From the NCBI GenBank assembly GCA_028289545.1, contig JANQPG010000023.1:1-64000 (forward strand): DNA of 64,000 bases, given 5' to 3'. Numbering within the stretch: position 1 is the first letter of the stretch; each line of letters begins with the position of its first letter. Position numbers and translations under genes: made by a program. Positions 36,511 to 45,220 of this stretch are shown piece after piece. Source of the DNA: Woeseiaceae bacterium. GTDB lineage: Bacteria > Pseudomonadota > Gammaproteobacteria > Steroidobacterales > Woeseiaceae. The notes beneath the pieces were generated by a model, which saw only the letters and a program-made list of their open reading frames with translations, was not told where the DNA came from and made no database searches.

Positions 36511-38861
36511 ATTGGTTCCTCGCAGCGCACGACGACGGGCTGCATGTCGAGTTCGGGAGCAACCCGAAACTCAATCCGAACGTCGCGATAGCCGGGCCGG
36601 TTGCCGACCGCAACGTAGTTACCGGGCCGCAGTTTAAGTTGCTGCGACGAAAAACGCCCGAGTCGCCCGACGCGGAACACCGATACCTCGGTCAGATTGT
36701 CGGAAACAAACTCGACTTCAAGCGGCGTCGCGGCCCTTTTCAACAGGCGCGACAGCTCGTCTTTCTGCCCGTTGAGCCGAGGACCGGCGTCGCTCATGCG
36801 CGTGACGGTCAGTACCAGGTTGGTTGCGCGCTGCATGGTTGACGGCGCGCTGAGCGAATCGGGTTCCGCAATATACTCGTCGAGCTGCTTGTGCAGACCC
36901 ACCATGCCGCGTGCATCGCTCAGACCCGTCTTGGCAAACTCGAGGTTATCGTCGAGTTCGAGAATCTGCTCATAGTGCGTGACGGCATCCTCCCAGCGCT
37001 CCTCACGTTTGAGCTCGAACACCTCCTGTTCGAGGCGGCTGATCGTCGCCAACCGAATACCCTGGTCGACCTGCAGCAAACCGTCCGCCGGTTCGGTCGA
37101 GCCCGGCCTCAGCTGCTGCGCCATGCGAAACGCCGCACGCGCGGCCGGGTAGTCGTTGACGGTAAGCGCCGCAAGCCCTTCGCTCATTCTCGCGTCGAAA
37201 TCCATTTGCTGCGCGGTACCCTGGACGCGCTCGTAGCCTTCCCGGGCGGGCCGCCACTCCGGGTCCAGTTCCATGGCCTGCTTGAAGCTTTCGCGAGCCG
37301 CATCGAGTTCGAGCTGGTCCTCATAGCGTAGCCCACTCTCGACGAGCGCCAGCACGGCGTCGAGGTTACGCGCACGCTCGCGGCCTTCCTGAGCGCGGCG
37401 GCTGCCGGGACTGATCGCGACGGCCAGATCGAAATTCCTGAGCGCCTCGACGGAATCCGCGTTGGCCAGCGCCTCCTCGGCCGCTTCGAGCGTGTCGCTG
37501 AAAACCTGATCCACCTCCTCGAGCAGCGGCTCGAGACGTTCGATAGCCCGGCTGTATTCCTCGGTCGCGAGCGCGTAGTCGCGGGCCAGATAGGCCTCGT
37601 CGCCCGACTCGTAGGCGGCTCTCGCCTGTGAGTAACGCAGCCCGCCCCAGCGTTCGACGGCGCGCGCTTCGAGCGTCTCCATGTGCGATAGCAGGCGGCC
37701 GAGCACAGCCTCGGTTGACTGTCTCGCCTCCACGCGCTCGTCGCGCCCGGGCAGTCCCGGCTCAGGCTCGTCGGCGGCCGGTTCCGGGGCGGCTTCCGGA
37801 ACCGCTTCCTCAGCGACCGGGTCGGCGACGTCTACCGGCGCCGTCGTAAGCCTCCCGGGCAGATAAAACACGACGAACAGCAACAGCGTTACGAGTACGG
37901 CCAACCCCAGCCACAGTGAACGCTGGGTTACCCCGCCGCCCGCAGCCGCCGACGCCTCGGGTGCCTTGAAGCCGCTTTTTGTAGGGGTCTTGCGTTCGCG
38001 AACCTCGATGACTTCGGCGTTGTCGGCAGCCCTGGAGCTTCGCAGCTCGCGCGGCGCCGCACCCGGCTTGAAGCCGGCGTCCGACAACGCGTCGAGTACC
38101 TCACCGGCATCGGGCCGCTCCGCGGCATCCTTGGCAAGCATGGCTGCCAGGAGCGTCGACACGGCGGGCGGCAGATCGGGGACGTCTTCGGCAGTCAGCA
38201 AAGGCGGCACCCGATCCGCAATGCCGCGCTCGAGATTATCGCCGCCGTACGGCGAGCGGCCGCTCAACAGTTCGTAGGCGAGTCCGCCCAGCGCAAACAC
38301 GTCGTCCGCGGGCGTCGCCGCTTCGCCCTTGAGGCTCTCGGGCGACGCCGCGGCAACAGAGCCGCCGCTCGCCAGTTCACCTGCGCTGGCGGCCACGCCA
38401 AAATCAATCAGATAAGGGGCACCGTTCCGGTCGAGGAGTACGTTCGCCGCTTTGACGTCCCGGTGCACCACGCCCTTGCCGTGTGCGTAGCGCAGAGCAT
38501 CGGCCAGTGCGGCAACCACGGGCAGCACGGCAGCAGCGCCCTTTCCGGTAAGTGCCGAAACGTCGGGACCGTCAAGGTGCTGCAGGCTGTAGAACGCGCC
38601 GCCGGCGTCGTCGTGAAACTCGAAAACCCGCACGATATGCGGGTGCAACAGGCGAATACTCGTTTGCCATTCCTGGCGCAATCGGGCTCGGTTACCCGCG
38701 GGCGATACGAGAACCTTGAGCGCAACTCGCGATCGCGTCACGCGGTCGTCGGCGAGCCACGTTGCCGCTTCGCCGCCTCGACCCAGCTCGCGGACCAGGG
38801 CGTAACGATTGGCCAGCTCCGCACCCGGCTTGAGGTTCTGCCGCGTGTCTTCAGCAGTCAT
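36507..38861 (-). CDS. Transmembrane Ser/Thr protein kinase with extracytoplasmic TPR-like repeats
   Basis: 784 residues. The kinase domain (about 20-270) has a Gly-rich loop LGRGGEAATW, Lys 49 (VALKVL), HRDVKAANVL at 133-142 and DFG at 153-155, a complete active set of the Hanks type. A membrane helix lies near 313-335. The rest (about 350-700) is helical repeats of TPR character, e.g. LARDYALATEEYSRAIERLE and EDAVTHYEQILELDDNLEFA. The last part (ATPLEVEFVSDNLTEVSVFR) is beta-rich. Cytoplasmic kinase and periplasmic sensor layout resembles PknB-like receptors. It overlaps the FHA/FGE gene by 4 bp. Confidence 0.9.
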   Translation of the reverse strand: MTAEDTRQNLKPGAELANRYALVRELGRGGEAATWLADDRVTRSRVALKVLVSPAGNRARLRQEWQTSIRLLHPHIVRVFEFHDDAGGAFYSLQHLDGPDVSALTGKGAAAVLPVVAALADALRYAHGKGVVHRDVKAANVLLDRNGAPYLIDFGVAASAGELASGGSVAAASPESLKGEAATPADDVFALGGLAYELLSGRSPYGGDNLERGIADRVPPLLTAEDVPDLPPAVSTLLAAMLAKDAAERPDAGEVLDALSDAGFKPGAAPRELRSSRAADNAEVIEVRERKTPTKSGFKAPEASAAAGGGVTQRSLWLGLAVLVTLLLFVVFYLPGRLTTAPVDVADPVAEEAVPEAAPEPAADEPEPGLPGRDERVEARQSTEAVLGRLLSHMETLEARAVERWGGLRYSQARAAYESGDEAYLARDYALATEEYSRAIERLEPLLEEVDQVFSDTLEAAEEALANADSVEALRNFDLAVAISPGSRRAQEGRERARNLDAVLALVESGLRYEDQLELDAARESFKQAMELDPEWRPAREGYERVQGTAQQMDFDARMSEGLAALTVNDYPAARAAFRMAQQLRPGSTEPADGLLQVDQGIRLATISRLEQEVFELKREERWEDAVTHYEQILELDDNLEFAKTGLSDARGMVGLHKQLDEYIAEPDSLSAPSTMQRATNLVLTVTRMSDAGPRLNGQKDELSRLLKRAATPLEVEFVSDNLTEVSVFRVGRLGRFSSQQLKLRPGNYVAVGNRPGYRDVRIEFRVAPELDMQPVVVRCEEPI

Positions 38862-38876
38862 GGAAGGAGTGGGAGT

Positions 38877-40103
38877 TCAGGTTTCCGGCGCGCGCTCTGG
38901 CGTACCCAGATCAATGTCGGCGGGGAATCCTGTCTCGGCTTCGTAGATTTCCTTCAGGAGGCGCCGCCAGCTCTCGTACTGCGCCGCGGCCGTCCCGGTC
39001 AGGCGGCGTGTCTCTCCGGATACCGTCACCAGCATGGGAGCCGCCTCCGAACCGAACGACTCGGAGAGCTCCTTGATCGCTTCCGCGTGCAGGCTCGCCT
39101 CCGTACGTCGGGTAAAGCCCGCAAAAATCTGCTCGATACCCTGCGACACGCCGATCGCCTGAAGCGAATTCTTCGTGCGACGCCTCGTCGAGCTCGAGCT
39201 GTCCGTGTCCATCGCCAGCGACCCGGCGAGAACAACCACGCCCATGAGCGCCCGCATCGTGCCCGAGCGGCGCACCTGGCGGTAGTTGACTGATTCTTCG
39301 CGAGCCGTCTTGCGCCAGGCGTGATACGGGATTGCGATACCGTAGTAGAAGTTCGCGTAGTGCTCATTCAGCGTGTCCACCACGAGCCGGTCACGTTCGC
39401 GAATTTGCCGGAGGCGATCGACAGCCGGGTCGCCTTCCGCCGGCAGGCGGCTGAGACCGACAATACCGTCCTTGTCCGTCGTCAGATAATCCGCATACGG
39501 CTGCGGCGACATGTCCGCAAAGAAGCGCAGCTCCGAAATCTGCCGGACACGCGCAATGCGCTCACCGTCCAGCTGGGCGACGTACGCCTGCAAGTCGTTG
39601 GCGATGTCGTTGAAGACCTTCTGATAAGGGTCCTGGCGGCGGTCGCGAGTACTCGAGTACGAGGAAATCCCCGTCTGGGTCTTGTAGTCCTTCTCGTACC
39701 ACAGTGCCCCACTCGCGTCTTCCACACGGATGCCGATCGTCACGAATTCGCCGTCCGACTTCTGGACAGCCCCGCTGATCAATACATCGGTAAACGCCAG
39801 GCGAGACGGCACGACGCGTACGGCGCCCCAATGTCCCGTGCCCTGCAGAGTGGCCTTCAGGTGATACGGCAGGTAACGCGCCTCCGCCGCGCGTATTTCG
39901 CCGTACACACCCGTCTTGTCCGGGTCGTTGTCCTCCGCAACGCCGTCGTCGAATTCGACGATGCCGATATCGAGAAGCAATCCTTCCTCGACCGGCTCCG
40001 ACGCAACGACAAGCTCGGTCTCGTCAGCGTTCACGACTTCGTTAACAGAACACCCTTGAGCGGCAAACAGGGCAACAGCCGCAATTCCAGTAACGCGCAA
40101 CAT
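38877..40103 (-). CDS. Exported or lipoprotein-like protein, unknown function
   Basis: 408 residues. The N-terminus MLRVTGIAAVALFAAQGCSV looks like a signal sequence with a poorly matched lipobox (AAQGC). The mature part contains a predicted globular beta-rich region (VRVEDASGALWYEKDYKTQT) and a helical end. A hydrophobic stretch (MRALMGVVVLAGSLAM) in mid-protein may be a second membrane contact. I recognise no family. It sits between the Gly-rich lipoprotein (18 bp) and the transmembrane kinase (15 bp), so it belongs to the same transcript and likely the same complex. Confidence 0.75.
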   Translation of the reverse strand: MLRVTGIAAVALFAAQGCSVNEVVNADETELVVASEPVEEGLLLDIGIVEFDDGVAEDNDPDKTGVYGEIRAAEARYLPYHLKATLQGTGHWGAVRVVPSRLAFTDVLISGAVQKSDGEFVTIGIRVEDASGALWYEKDYKTQTGISSYSSTRDRRQDPYQKVFNDIANDLQAYVAQLDGERIARVRQISELRFFADMSPQPYADYLTTDKDGIVGLSRLPAEGDPAVDRLRQIRERDRLVVDTLNEHYANFYYGIAIPYHAWRKTAREESVNYRQVRRSGTMRALMGVVVLAGSLAMDTDSSSSTRRRTKNSLQAIGVSQGIEQIFAGFTRRTEASLHAEAIKELSESFGSEAAPMLVTVSGETRRLTGTAAAQYESWRRLLKEIYEAETGFPADIDLGTPERAPET

Positions 40104-40121
40104 ATTCAGACAGGCCGCTCC

Positions 40122-41279
40122 CTACAGTCCCTGGTACTTCCGATACTCCTCCCACAGCCGGTCGCGCAGCTCGGGATCTTCCTCGGCCAGCGCCGCCTCA
40201 CGAAGCTGCCGAGCAATGATGTCATCGTCGGCTACCATCGGTATATCTTCGGGCGTGCGTTCGCGAATTTCCTGATCGGACATGCCCGCCGTCGGCGACT
40301 CGCGCGGCGCCATGGCGTCGTTGATGACCGCGACGGAACCGCCGCTGCCGTCACCTTCCTGTTCGCCCAGACTAATGCCGCCGCTGCCGCCGCCACCGCC
40401 GCCGAACCCTTCGGTGTTGCGCCCTACGGCGGCAATTTCTTCCTGTTCCTCAAGCAGCACGTCGTCAAAATCGCCCAGCGATTCGTCGAGGATTCCACCG
40501 AGGCGTTCGGCCCGCTCCGAGCCACTTTCTCCCGGGAACTCGCCGACGCTTCCGGCAGCACCTCCACCCGACGATCCACCGCCTCCCGAGGCGCCGCCGC
40601 CACTGGCGCCAGAACTACCGCTGGCTCCGCCGCCACCGCTCGCGCCGTCGCTGTCCGCATTGGAAGAAGCGCCACCACCGCCTATGCAGTCGCCGTCCTG
40701 TCCCATACCGCCGACGCCGCCCGGGAGCGAGCCCGTGTCGCCGCAGTCGCCACCCGATTGACCGTCGCCATCGCCGTCACCTTCACCCGACTCGCCGCCG
40801 CTCGGAAAGCCGCCCACATCGGGCATGCCGCCGCCTGTTCCGGCGCCGTCCGGGCCCGGCATGCCGCCGCCCCCGGGCGCAGGAATGCCCGCTCCGGGCA
40901 TGCCACCACCGGAACCCGCACTGCCGCCGCTCGAGGAACCGCCGGTCGAACCGCCCGGCACGCCTCCGCCAGGCATGCCTCCTCCTTGGCTGCCGCCGGG
41001 CGCACCGCCTCCCGGCATGCCTCCGCCCGAGGAACCGCCGCCGGAGGAACCGCCGCCCGAGGAACCGCCTCCTGACGAGCCGCCTCCCGACGAGCCGCCT
41101 CCCGACGAACCGCCGCCTGACGAACCACCGCCGGAAGAGCCGCCGCTGCTGGGTGCTCCGCCTCCGGATTGGCTCGAGGACTCGTCATTGCAGGCCGTGG
41201 AGATTGCAAGGGCCGCAAGGGCCAGAAGGACTGGCCGGGCCCAGGCCGGTATGGAAGCGAGCTTGAGTGGATTTTTCAT
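40122..41279 (-). CDS. Gly/Ser/Pro-rich low-complexity lipoprotein
   Basis: 385 residues from ATG 41279, preceded by GGAGGG. A signal peptide ends in a cysteine (LAISTAC), which suggests a lipoprotein although the residue at -3 is atypical. Residues about 45-84 are eight perfect-length GGSSG units, followed by GGMPGGG-type repeats, GDGDGDG and further Gly/Ser stretches up to about 275. A structured, charged C-terminus follows (LREAALAEEDPELRDRLWEE), likely helical. The low-complexity part is extended and flexible and could span the periplasm. Repeat number is likely to vary. No family recognised. Confidence 0.8.
   Translation of the reverse strand: MKNPLKLASIPAWARPVLLALAALAISTACNDESSSQSGGGAPSSGGSSGGGSSGGGSSGGGSSGGGSSGGGSSGGGSSGGGSSGGGMPGGGAPGGSQGGGMPGGGVPGGSTGGSSSGGSAGSGGGMPGAGIPAPGGGGMPGPDGAGTGGGMPDVGGFPSGGESGEGDGDGDGQSGGDCGDTGSLPGGVGGMGQDGDCIGGGGASSNADSDGASGGGGASGSSGASGGGASGGGGSSGGGAAGSVGEFPGESGSERAERLGGILDESLGDFDDVLLEEQEEIAAVGRNTEGFGGGGGGSGGISLGEQEGDGSGGSVAVINDAMAPRESPTAGMSDQEIRERTPEDIPMVADDDIIARQLREAALAEEDPELRDRLWEEYRKYQGL
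41026..41145 (-). repeat. Eight tandem 15-bp units (minisatellite)
   Basis: Eight consecutive in-frame 15-bp units of the form CCBGANGARCCRCCB encode GGSSG on the minus strand. Unit length is constant but third-codon positions vary, so it is an old array rather than a recent expansion. Slippage would keep the frame intact. Confidence 0.85.
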
Positions 41280-41437
41280 GGTCTGGAGCCCTCCGGCGCA
41301 ACGCTCGGCCCGCACACACACGGACCGTATTGTGTCTTTGGAGCAACAGATGCCGCGTTGAGTTCCATTCGATTGGAAGGCACGAAACCGCTGCCGCCCA
41401 TGCGCCTTGTTTGACACAAACGACCTTAATACGCGAC

Positions 41438-41465
41438 CGGCAGCGGTTCAACCGCGATTCTGCCG
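41438..41465. promoter_or_regulatory. Hairpin between PP2C and Gly-rich genes
   Basis: CGGCA-GCGGT-TCA-ACCGC-(GATTC bulge)-TGCCG folds into a bulged stem-loop in the 248-bp gap between the PP2C stop (41528) and the Gly-rich start (41279). It could end transcription after PP2C or lie in a leader; no U-tract. The rest of this gap shows no gene, and I see no clear promoter box. Confidence 0.35.
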
Positions 41466-41527
41466 CTGAAGGCGCCGAACCATAAGGATTCTGTCAAGCG
41501 GGCGGGACCTGGGCCGCCGCTCGGCGC

Positions 41528-42379
41528 TCAGTCGATCGCGGGCTTGCGGTGCGGCCGGTAGGGCTTGCGGAACAGTATGAGAGAGAGATCGTCGGGTTTG
41601 CAGGGCTTGAGGCTCTCCGGATCGGCCATTCGGCGGGCCGCGAGGCTGACGATCCGGTCCGCCGCCACGTCGAGGGCGCCGCGCCGCATGCGATCGACAA
41701 CCTCGGTGACGTGCACGTTATCGGTCAGCCCGTCGCTCGCCAGCAGCACCGTGTCGCGAGGGTTCAGCACCACGCCCGCGCCGACGTCGATACGCATATC
41801 GCTGTTGCCGACAAAATTCGACACCAGATGTCGCTCCTCGTGATGCAGCGCCTCGCGCTCGTTGAGAAAGCCCGCTTCGACGGCAAAACCGGTCGGGGAA
41901 TGCGGCAAAGTCTGCAGGCGAACCCTGCCGCGCTGACCCGCAATCAGCGCCTCCGAGTCGCCAACCTGGTAACTGCGGGCCAAATGGCCTTCGATCGTCA
42001 CGATAGTCATGGTCGTGGCCGAGCCACGGGCTTCAGCCATGACCGCCGCGTTGGCGGCTTCGATGCCGTTGAGAATCGCCGTGCGCAACAGCGTGGTCTT
42101 GCCCAGAGACACGTTCAGCGATTCCGCCAGCGCCCGCACCGCAAGCAGCGATGCGCGCTTCCCGGCGGGCAGCCCGCCCGCCCCGTCGGCCACGACCAGC
42201 ACGCAGGCATCCGGTCCCCACGGAATCCCGGCCACCGTGTCCTCGTTCTCGGTCAGCTTGTCAGGAGCTCGCGCGGTAAAGGCCACAAGCTGGCCGCCGC
42301 CCATTACGACCTGCTTCGTTTCTGGCCTGTCACTGCCATCGAGCAACAGCATGCCTTCGGCCACGAGCGCTTCAGTCAT
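41528..42379 (-). CDS. PP2C-family Ser/Thr protein phosphatase
   Basis: 283 residues from ATG 42379. Metal-binding and catalytic motifs: NEDTV (about 45), ADGAGG (64-69), GDSEAL (140-145), DGLTDN (216-221) and the late KPDDLSLILF aspartate. This is a complete PP2C core, short like bacterial PppA/PphA types, with no membrane segment. It overlaps the upstream kinase gene by 8 bp, so kinase and phosphatase are made together, and the expected job is to reverse phosphorylation in this cluster. Expected substrates are FHA partners or the kinases themselves (inference). Confidence 0.92.
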   Translation of the reverse strand: MTEALVAEGMLLLDGSDRPETKQVVMGGGQLVAFTARAPDKLTENEDTVAGIPWGPDACVLVVADGAGGLPAGKRASLLAVRALAESLNVSLGKTTLLRTAILNGIEAANAAVMAEARGSATTMTIVTIEGHLARSYQVGDSEALIAGQRGRVRLQTLPHSPTGFAVEAGFLNEREALHHEERHLVSNFVGNSDMRIDVGAGVVLNPRDTVLLASDGLTDNVHVTEVVDRMRRGALDVAADRIVSLAARRMADPESLKPCKPDDLSLILFRKPYRPHRKPAID

Positions 42380-43745
42380 GCACCACCGGCTCTCGGCACC
42401 AGGCGCAGTAATTCCAGAACTCTTTCGCAATTCCCCAGCCGCACGCCTTGCAGCTCGTTTTGCTGCCCTCGAGCTTCCAAGCCTGGCGAACCTTACTGCG
42501 GCACCACGGACAGTAGCGCATGAACGGCATGATTGGGCCTCGACAGCGTTTGTTGCTGCACTCCGCGGTGTATCGCTTATCGGGGTAGCGGCGGGTCGTC
42601 TCTTCGAGAAAGCCGGGACCGTAGCACCAGGCGCAGTAGTCCCAGTCGTTCTTTACCCCGCGCTGGCACCGAGGACAGCTCGACGGCATCGACGACTCGG
42701 CGCCCCGGGTCGGGTTGTCGAAACCGCACCAGGGACAGGCCTGCATGCTCTCTGAAACGGGGCCCTCGCAGTGTCTGCACTGATGCTGGCAGTCGAGCGT
42801 TTTGCCGAATTGTCGCTTGAACTCGCGCCAGCGAATCTGCTGCCAGCTGACGCTGTGAGTGCCGGTACTGCGGCCGCTTCCCCGCTTCCGGCCACCAATC
42901 TGTCGGCGTGCGCGGCTCTGCAACCGCTCGAAGGCCGCCAGCATGATGCGGGCGTCCGCGAAGCGTTGCTTGGGATCGAGTTGAATGGCCTGCTTCAGGA
43001 AATTGACGAACTCCGGCCGGACGCGTTGCGCGAGGCGCTCCTGACCCGGCAGCGGCCATTCGAACGGCCACTCCGGCAGGCGCCCCGATAGCAGGCGATA
43101 GATAACGAGCCCCATCGAAAACACATCCGACTGAAACTTCGGACGTCCCATCGCCTGTTCCGGCGCAATGTAGTCGATCGTACCCGACCCCGACGCCTTC
43201 AACGTGCGGGTCCGCAGTTTGGCAAACCCGTAGTCGCCGAGCTTGAGGCGATTGCCGGGAAACAGCAGGAAGTTCTCCGGCTTGATATCGCAGTGAATCA
43301 CCTTGTTGTCATGAGCGTGCGCGAGGCCGCTCAAAGCCTGGCCGACCAGTTCGAGGGCGTTCGCCGTGGAAATACGCCGCTCGATGCGGTCGGCAAGGGA
43401 CTCCTCGCCGAGTTCCATTGCGATCACGAAGTAGTCGTCAATATAGGCGGCGTTCAGGACACCGAGGAGGTTGGGATGGTTGAGGCGCGTGGCCACCTGT
43501 ACTTCGTGAAGAAACTCGTCGTGTCCCGTGTGATCGGCATGCCTCGGTATTTTCAGAGCGACGCGCATACGCTGAATACGATCGAACGCCCGGTAGACGT
43601 CCGCCAGCGGTCCGGACGCAATACGACCGAGGATCGTGTATTTGCCGAGTTTTTGGCGCGCTCTCAACAAGTGAAGGTTCTTTTGGGTAGAAGGCGGCGA
43701 TTCGAACGTACTCTTGTGCACCGCAAGCGAGAGCGCATGAGACAT
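42372..43745 (-). CDS. Ser/Thr protein kinase with C-terminal zinc-ribbon arrays
   Basis: 457 residues from ATG 43745; an upstream in-frame ATG at 43784 is also possible. Kinase domain about 34-290: Gly loop GRIASGPLADVYRA, Lys 65 (VALKIP), catalytic HCDIKPENF at 151-159 (Cys replaces the usual Arg, so a non-RD kinase) and DYG at 171-173 instead of DFG. Residues about 320-457 hold eight Cys knuckles (CQHQCRHC, ACPWCGF, SCPRCQ, YCAWCYG, CSNKRCRG, YCPWCRS, SCKACGW, YCAWCRE) that would make about four zinc ribbons. A kinase with zinc ribbons next to PP2C is like the TerY-P triad. It is the first gene of the cluster. Confidence 0.9.
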   Translation of the reverse strand: MSHALSLAVHKSTFESPPSTQKNLHLLRARQKLGKYTILGRIASGPLADVYRAFDRIQRMRVALKIPRHADHTGHDEFLHEVQVATRLNHPNLLGVLNAAYIDDYFVIAMELGEESLADRIERRISTANALELVGQALSGLAHAHDNKVIHCDIKPENFLLFPGNRLKLGDYGFAKLRTRTLKASGSGTIDYIAPEQAMGRPKFQSDVFSMGLVIYRLLSGRLPEWPFEWPLPGQERLAQRVRPEFVNFLKQAIQLDPKQRFADARIMLAAFERLQSRARRQIGGRKRGSGRSTGTHSVSWQQIRWREFKRQFGKTLDCQHQCRHCEGPVSESMQACPWCGFDNPTRGAESSMPSSCPRCQRGVKNDWDYCAWCYGPGFLEETTRRYPDKRYTAECSNKRCRGPIMPFMRYCPWCRSKVRQAWKLEGSKTSCKACGWGIAKEFWNYCAWCREPVVHD

Positions 43746-43906
43746 CAAGCGGTAATAATGTAAGCCCGCGCGGCAAGCAGTCAAGCTCGCAAAACGGCCA
43801 GCGAGGCAGACAGTTCCGCAATCAAACTGTCACCAAATCTAAACCCTGCCGTCAATTCGCAAACCTACGCTTCGCAACGTGCTCATTGCAACCGGGTGAA
43901 GGACTT

Positions 43907-44695
43907 ATGCAGCACTACCGGACCCTGTGGCTCTCCGACGTTCACCTTGGCGCCATTCAGTCCCGCGCGGCCGATCTCACGCACTTTCTGAGTTCGGTCA
44001 GCGCCGATACGATCTATCTGGTCGGCGACATCGTCGACCTCGAGCGGCTGAAGGTCAAACCCACGTTCATGGAGTCGCACCGCACGCTCCTAGGGCACCT
44101 GTTCGCGATTGCCGCCGGGCCGTCCCGGGTCGTGTACATTCCCGGGAACCACGACGTCGAGTTCCGCCGAATGGCCGGCCAGGAACTCTTCGGCGTCGAG
44201 ATTGCGCTCGAAGCCGAACACGTGAGCGCGAGCGGCGAACGTTACCTCGTCTTTCATGGCGACGCGCTCGACGCCGCCATTCGCAAAGGCACGAATCTGG
44301 AGCGCTTTGCTTCAGCCGCTTACACGGTCATGGTCGAAGCGGACGTCCGCTTCAATGCACTGCGCTCCCGTTTTGGCGGTCAGTTCTCGCCGCTGTCGAC
44401 CCGCATCAAGAACAAACTCAAAGCAGCCAACGAATACATCCTGCGCTTTGAAGAAACCGCTGCGGCCTATTCGGCCTCGCGGGGTTTCGATGGCGTGATT
44501 TGCGGCCATATACACCGCCCGGGCGCCCGTCGGATTAACGGCGTGCGCTACGTGAATGACGGCGACTGGGTCGAGCATCGCACAGCGGTCGCCGAAGAGG
44601 CCGACGGCACGCTGCACCTGCTGCACTACCGTTCGGACGGCATCGACCGCGAACCCCTGTTCCTCGATCGGAGCCGCAGACCGCTCGCAGCCTGA
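43907..44695 (+). CDS. LpxH-like metallophosphoesterase (UDP-2,3-diacylglucosamine diphosphatase family)
   Basis: 262 residues from ATG 43907 with GAAGGA upstream. Calcineurin-like metal ligands: SDVHLG (about 11), VGDIVD (Asp), PGNHD, HGDALD and ICGHIHRPG. The core fits the LpxH family, whose members cleave UDP-2,3-diacylglucosamine to lipid X in lipid A synthesis, but related proteins of this broader group have unknown substrates. It has no lpx neighbours, so the narrower assignment is uncertain. It is divergent from the kinase gene over 161 bp. Confidence 0.88.
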   Translation: MQHYRTLWLSDVHLGAIQSRAADLTHFLSSVSADTIYLVGDIVDLERLKVKPTFMESHRTLLGHLFAIAAGPSRVVYIPGNHDVEFRRMAGQELFGVEIALEAEHVSASGERYLVFHGDALDAAIRKGTNLERFASAAYTVMVEADVRFNALRSRFGGQFSPLSTRIKNKLKAANEYILRFEETAAAYSASRGFDGVICGHIHRPGARRINGVRYVNDGDWVEHRTAVAEEADGTLHLLHYRSDGIDREPLFLDRSRRPLAA

Positions 44696-44705
44696 CCGCG
44701 GACAA

Positions 44706-44735
44706 CCCGCGTTCCGGGGAAGTCCGGAACGCGGG
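44706..44735. terminator. Strong GC-rich hairpin after the LpxH-like gene
   Basis: CCCGCGTTCCGG / CCGGAACGCGGG is a perfect 12-bp stem with a 6-nt loop, 10 bp after the stop codon. It lacks a U-tract, so it may act as a terminator helper or RNA stabiliser. Confidence 0.55.
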
Positions 44736-44809
44736 AAGCGACAGCCGTATTGCCGCAGTGTAGGCTTGCCGCATCGAGGCTGGCCGCATCGTCAGGAAGC
44801 TGCAGGTAA

Positions 44810-45181
44810 ATGGGAAAACCTGGAAACACCGGCATTCGCCGAGTCATTCGCGCAACACGATACTCCGCACAGGGCCTGGCTCACGCCTGGCGACACGAAG
44901 CCGCGTTCCGGCAGGAAGTCGTTGTAAGCCTGTTGCTGTTCCCGGCGGCCTTGTGGCTGGGACAAACGCCGCTGGAAAGGCTGCTGCTCGTTGCGACCTG
45001 CATATTCGTGCTCGTCGTTGAACTGCTCAACTCGGCCGTCGAGGCGGCCATCGATCGCGTGGGCGAAGAGCAGCACGAACTGTCGGGACGCGCAAAAGAC
45101 ATGGGCTCAGCAGCCGTCATGGTCAGCCTGATGCTGAGCGGCGCCGTGTGGATCATGTTCCTGTGGCAACGCTTTGCGTGA
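44810..45181 (+). CDS. dgkA: Diacylglycerol kinase (prokaryotic type)
   Basis: 123 residues, the usual length. Three membrane helices and the catalytic segment ELLNSAVEAAIDR followed by AKDMGSAAVMVSL, both diagnostic for DgkA. It phosphorylates diacylglycerol left by membrane-derived oligosaccharide or lipid A modification back to phosphatidate. It stands alone between the LpxH-like gene and a 267-bp repeat element. Confidence 0.96.
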   Translation: MGKPGNTGIRRVIRATRYSAQGLAHAWRHEAAFRQEVVVSLLLFPAALWLGQTPLERLLLVATCIFVLVVELLNSAVEAAIDRVGEEQHELSGRAKDMGSAAVMVSLMLSGAVWIMFLWQRFA

Positions 45182-45220
45182 GTCGCAAACCCTCGAGCGA
45201 AGCAGAGATATCGAGAGACC

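Noticed and set aside
41026..41145. CRISPR array
   Set aside because: The 15-bp units are contiguous without spacers and encode in-frame GGSSG repeats.
29319..43745. Type VI secretion system
   Set aside because: Kinase, PP2C and FHA genes are similar in kind to the T6SS regulatory set, but no sheath, tube, baseplate or membrane-complex gene is seen.
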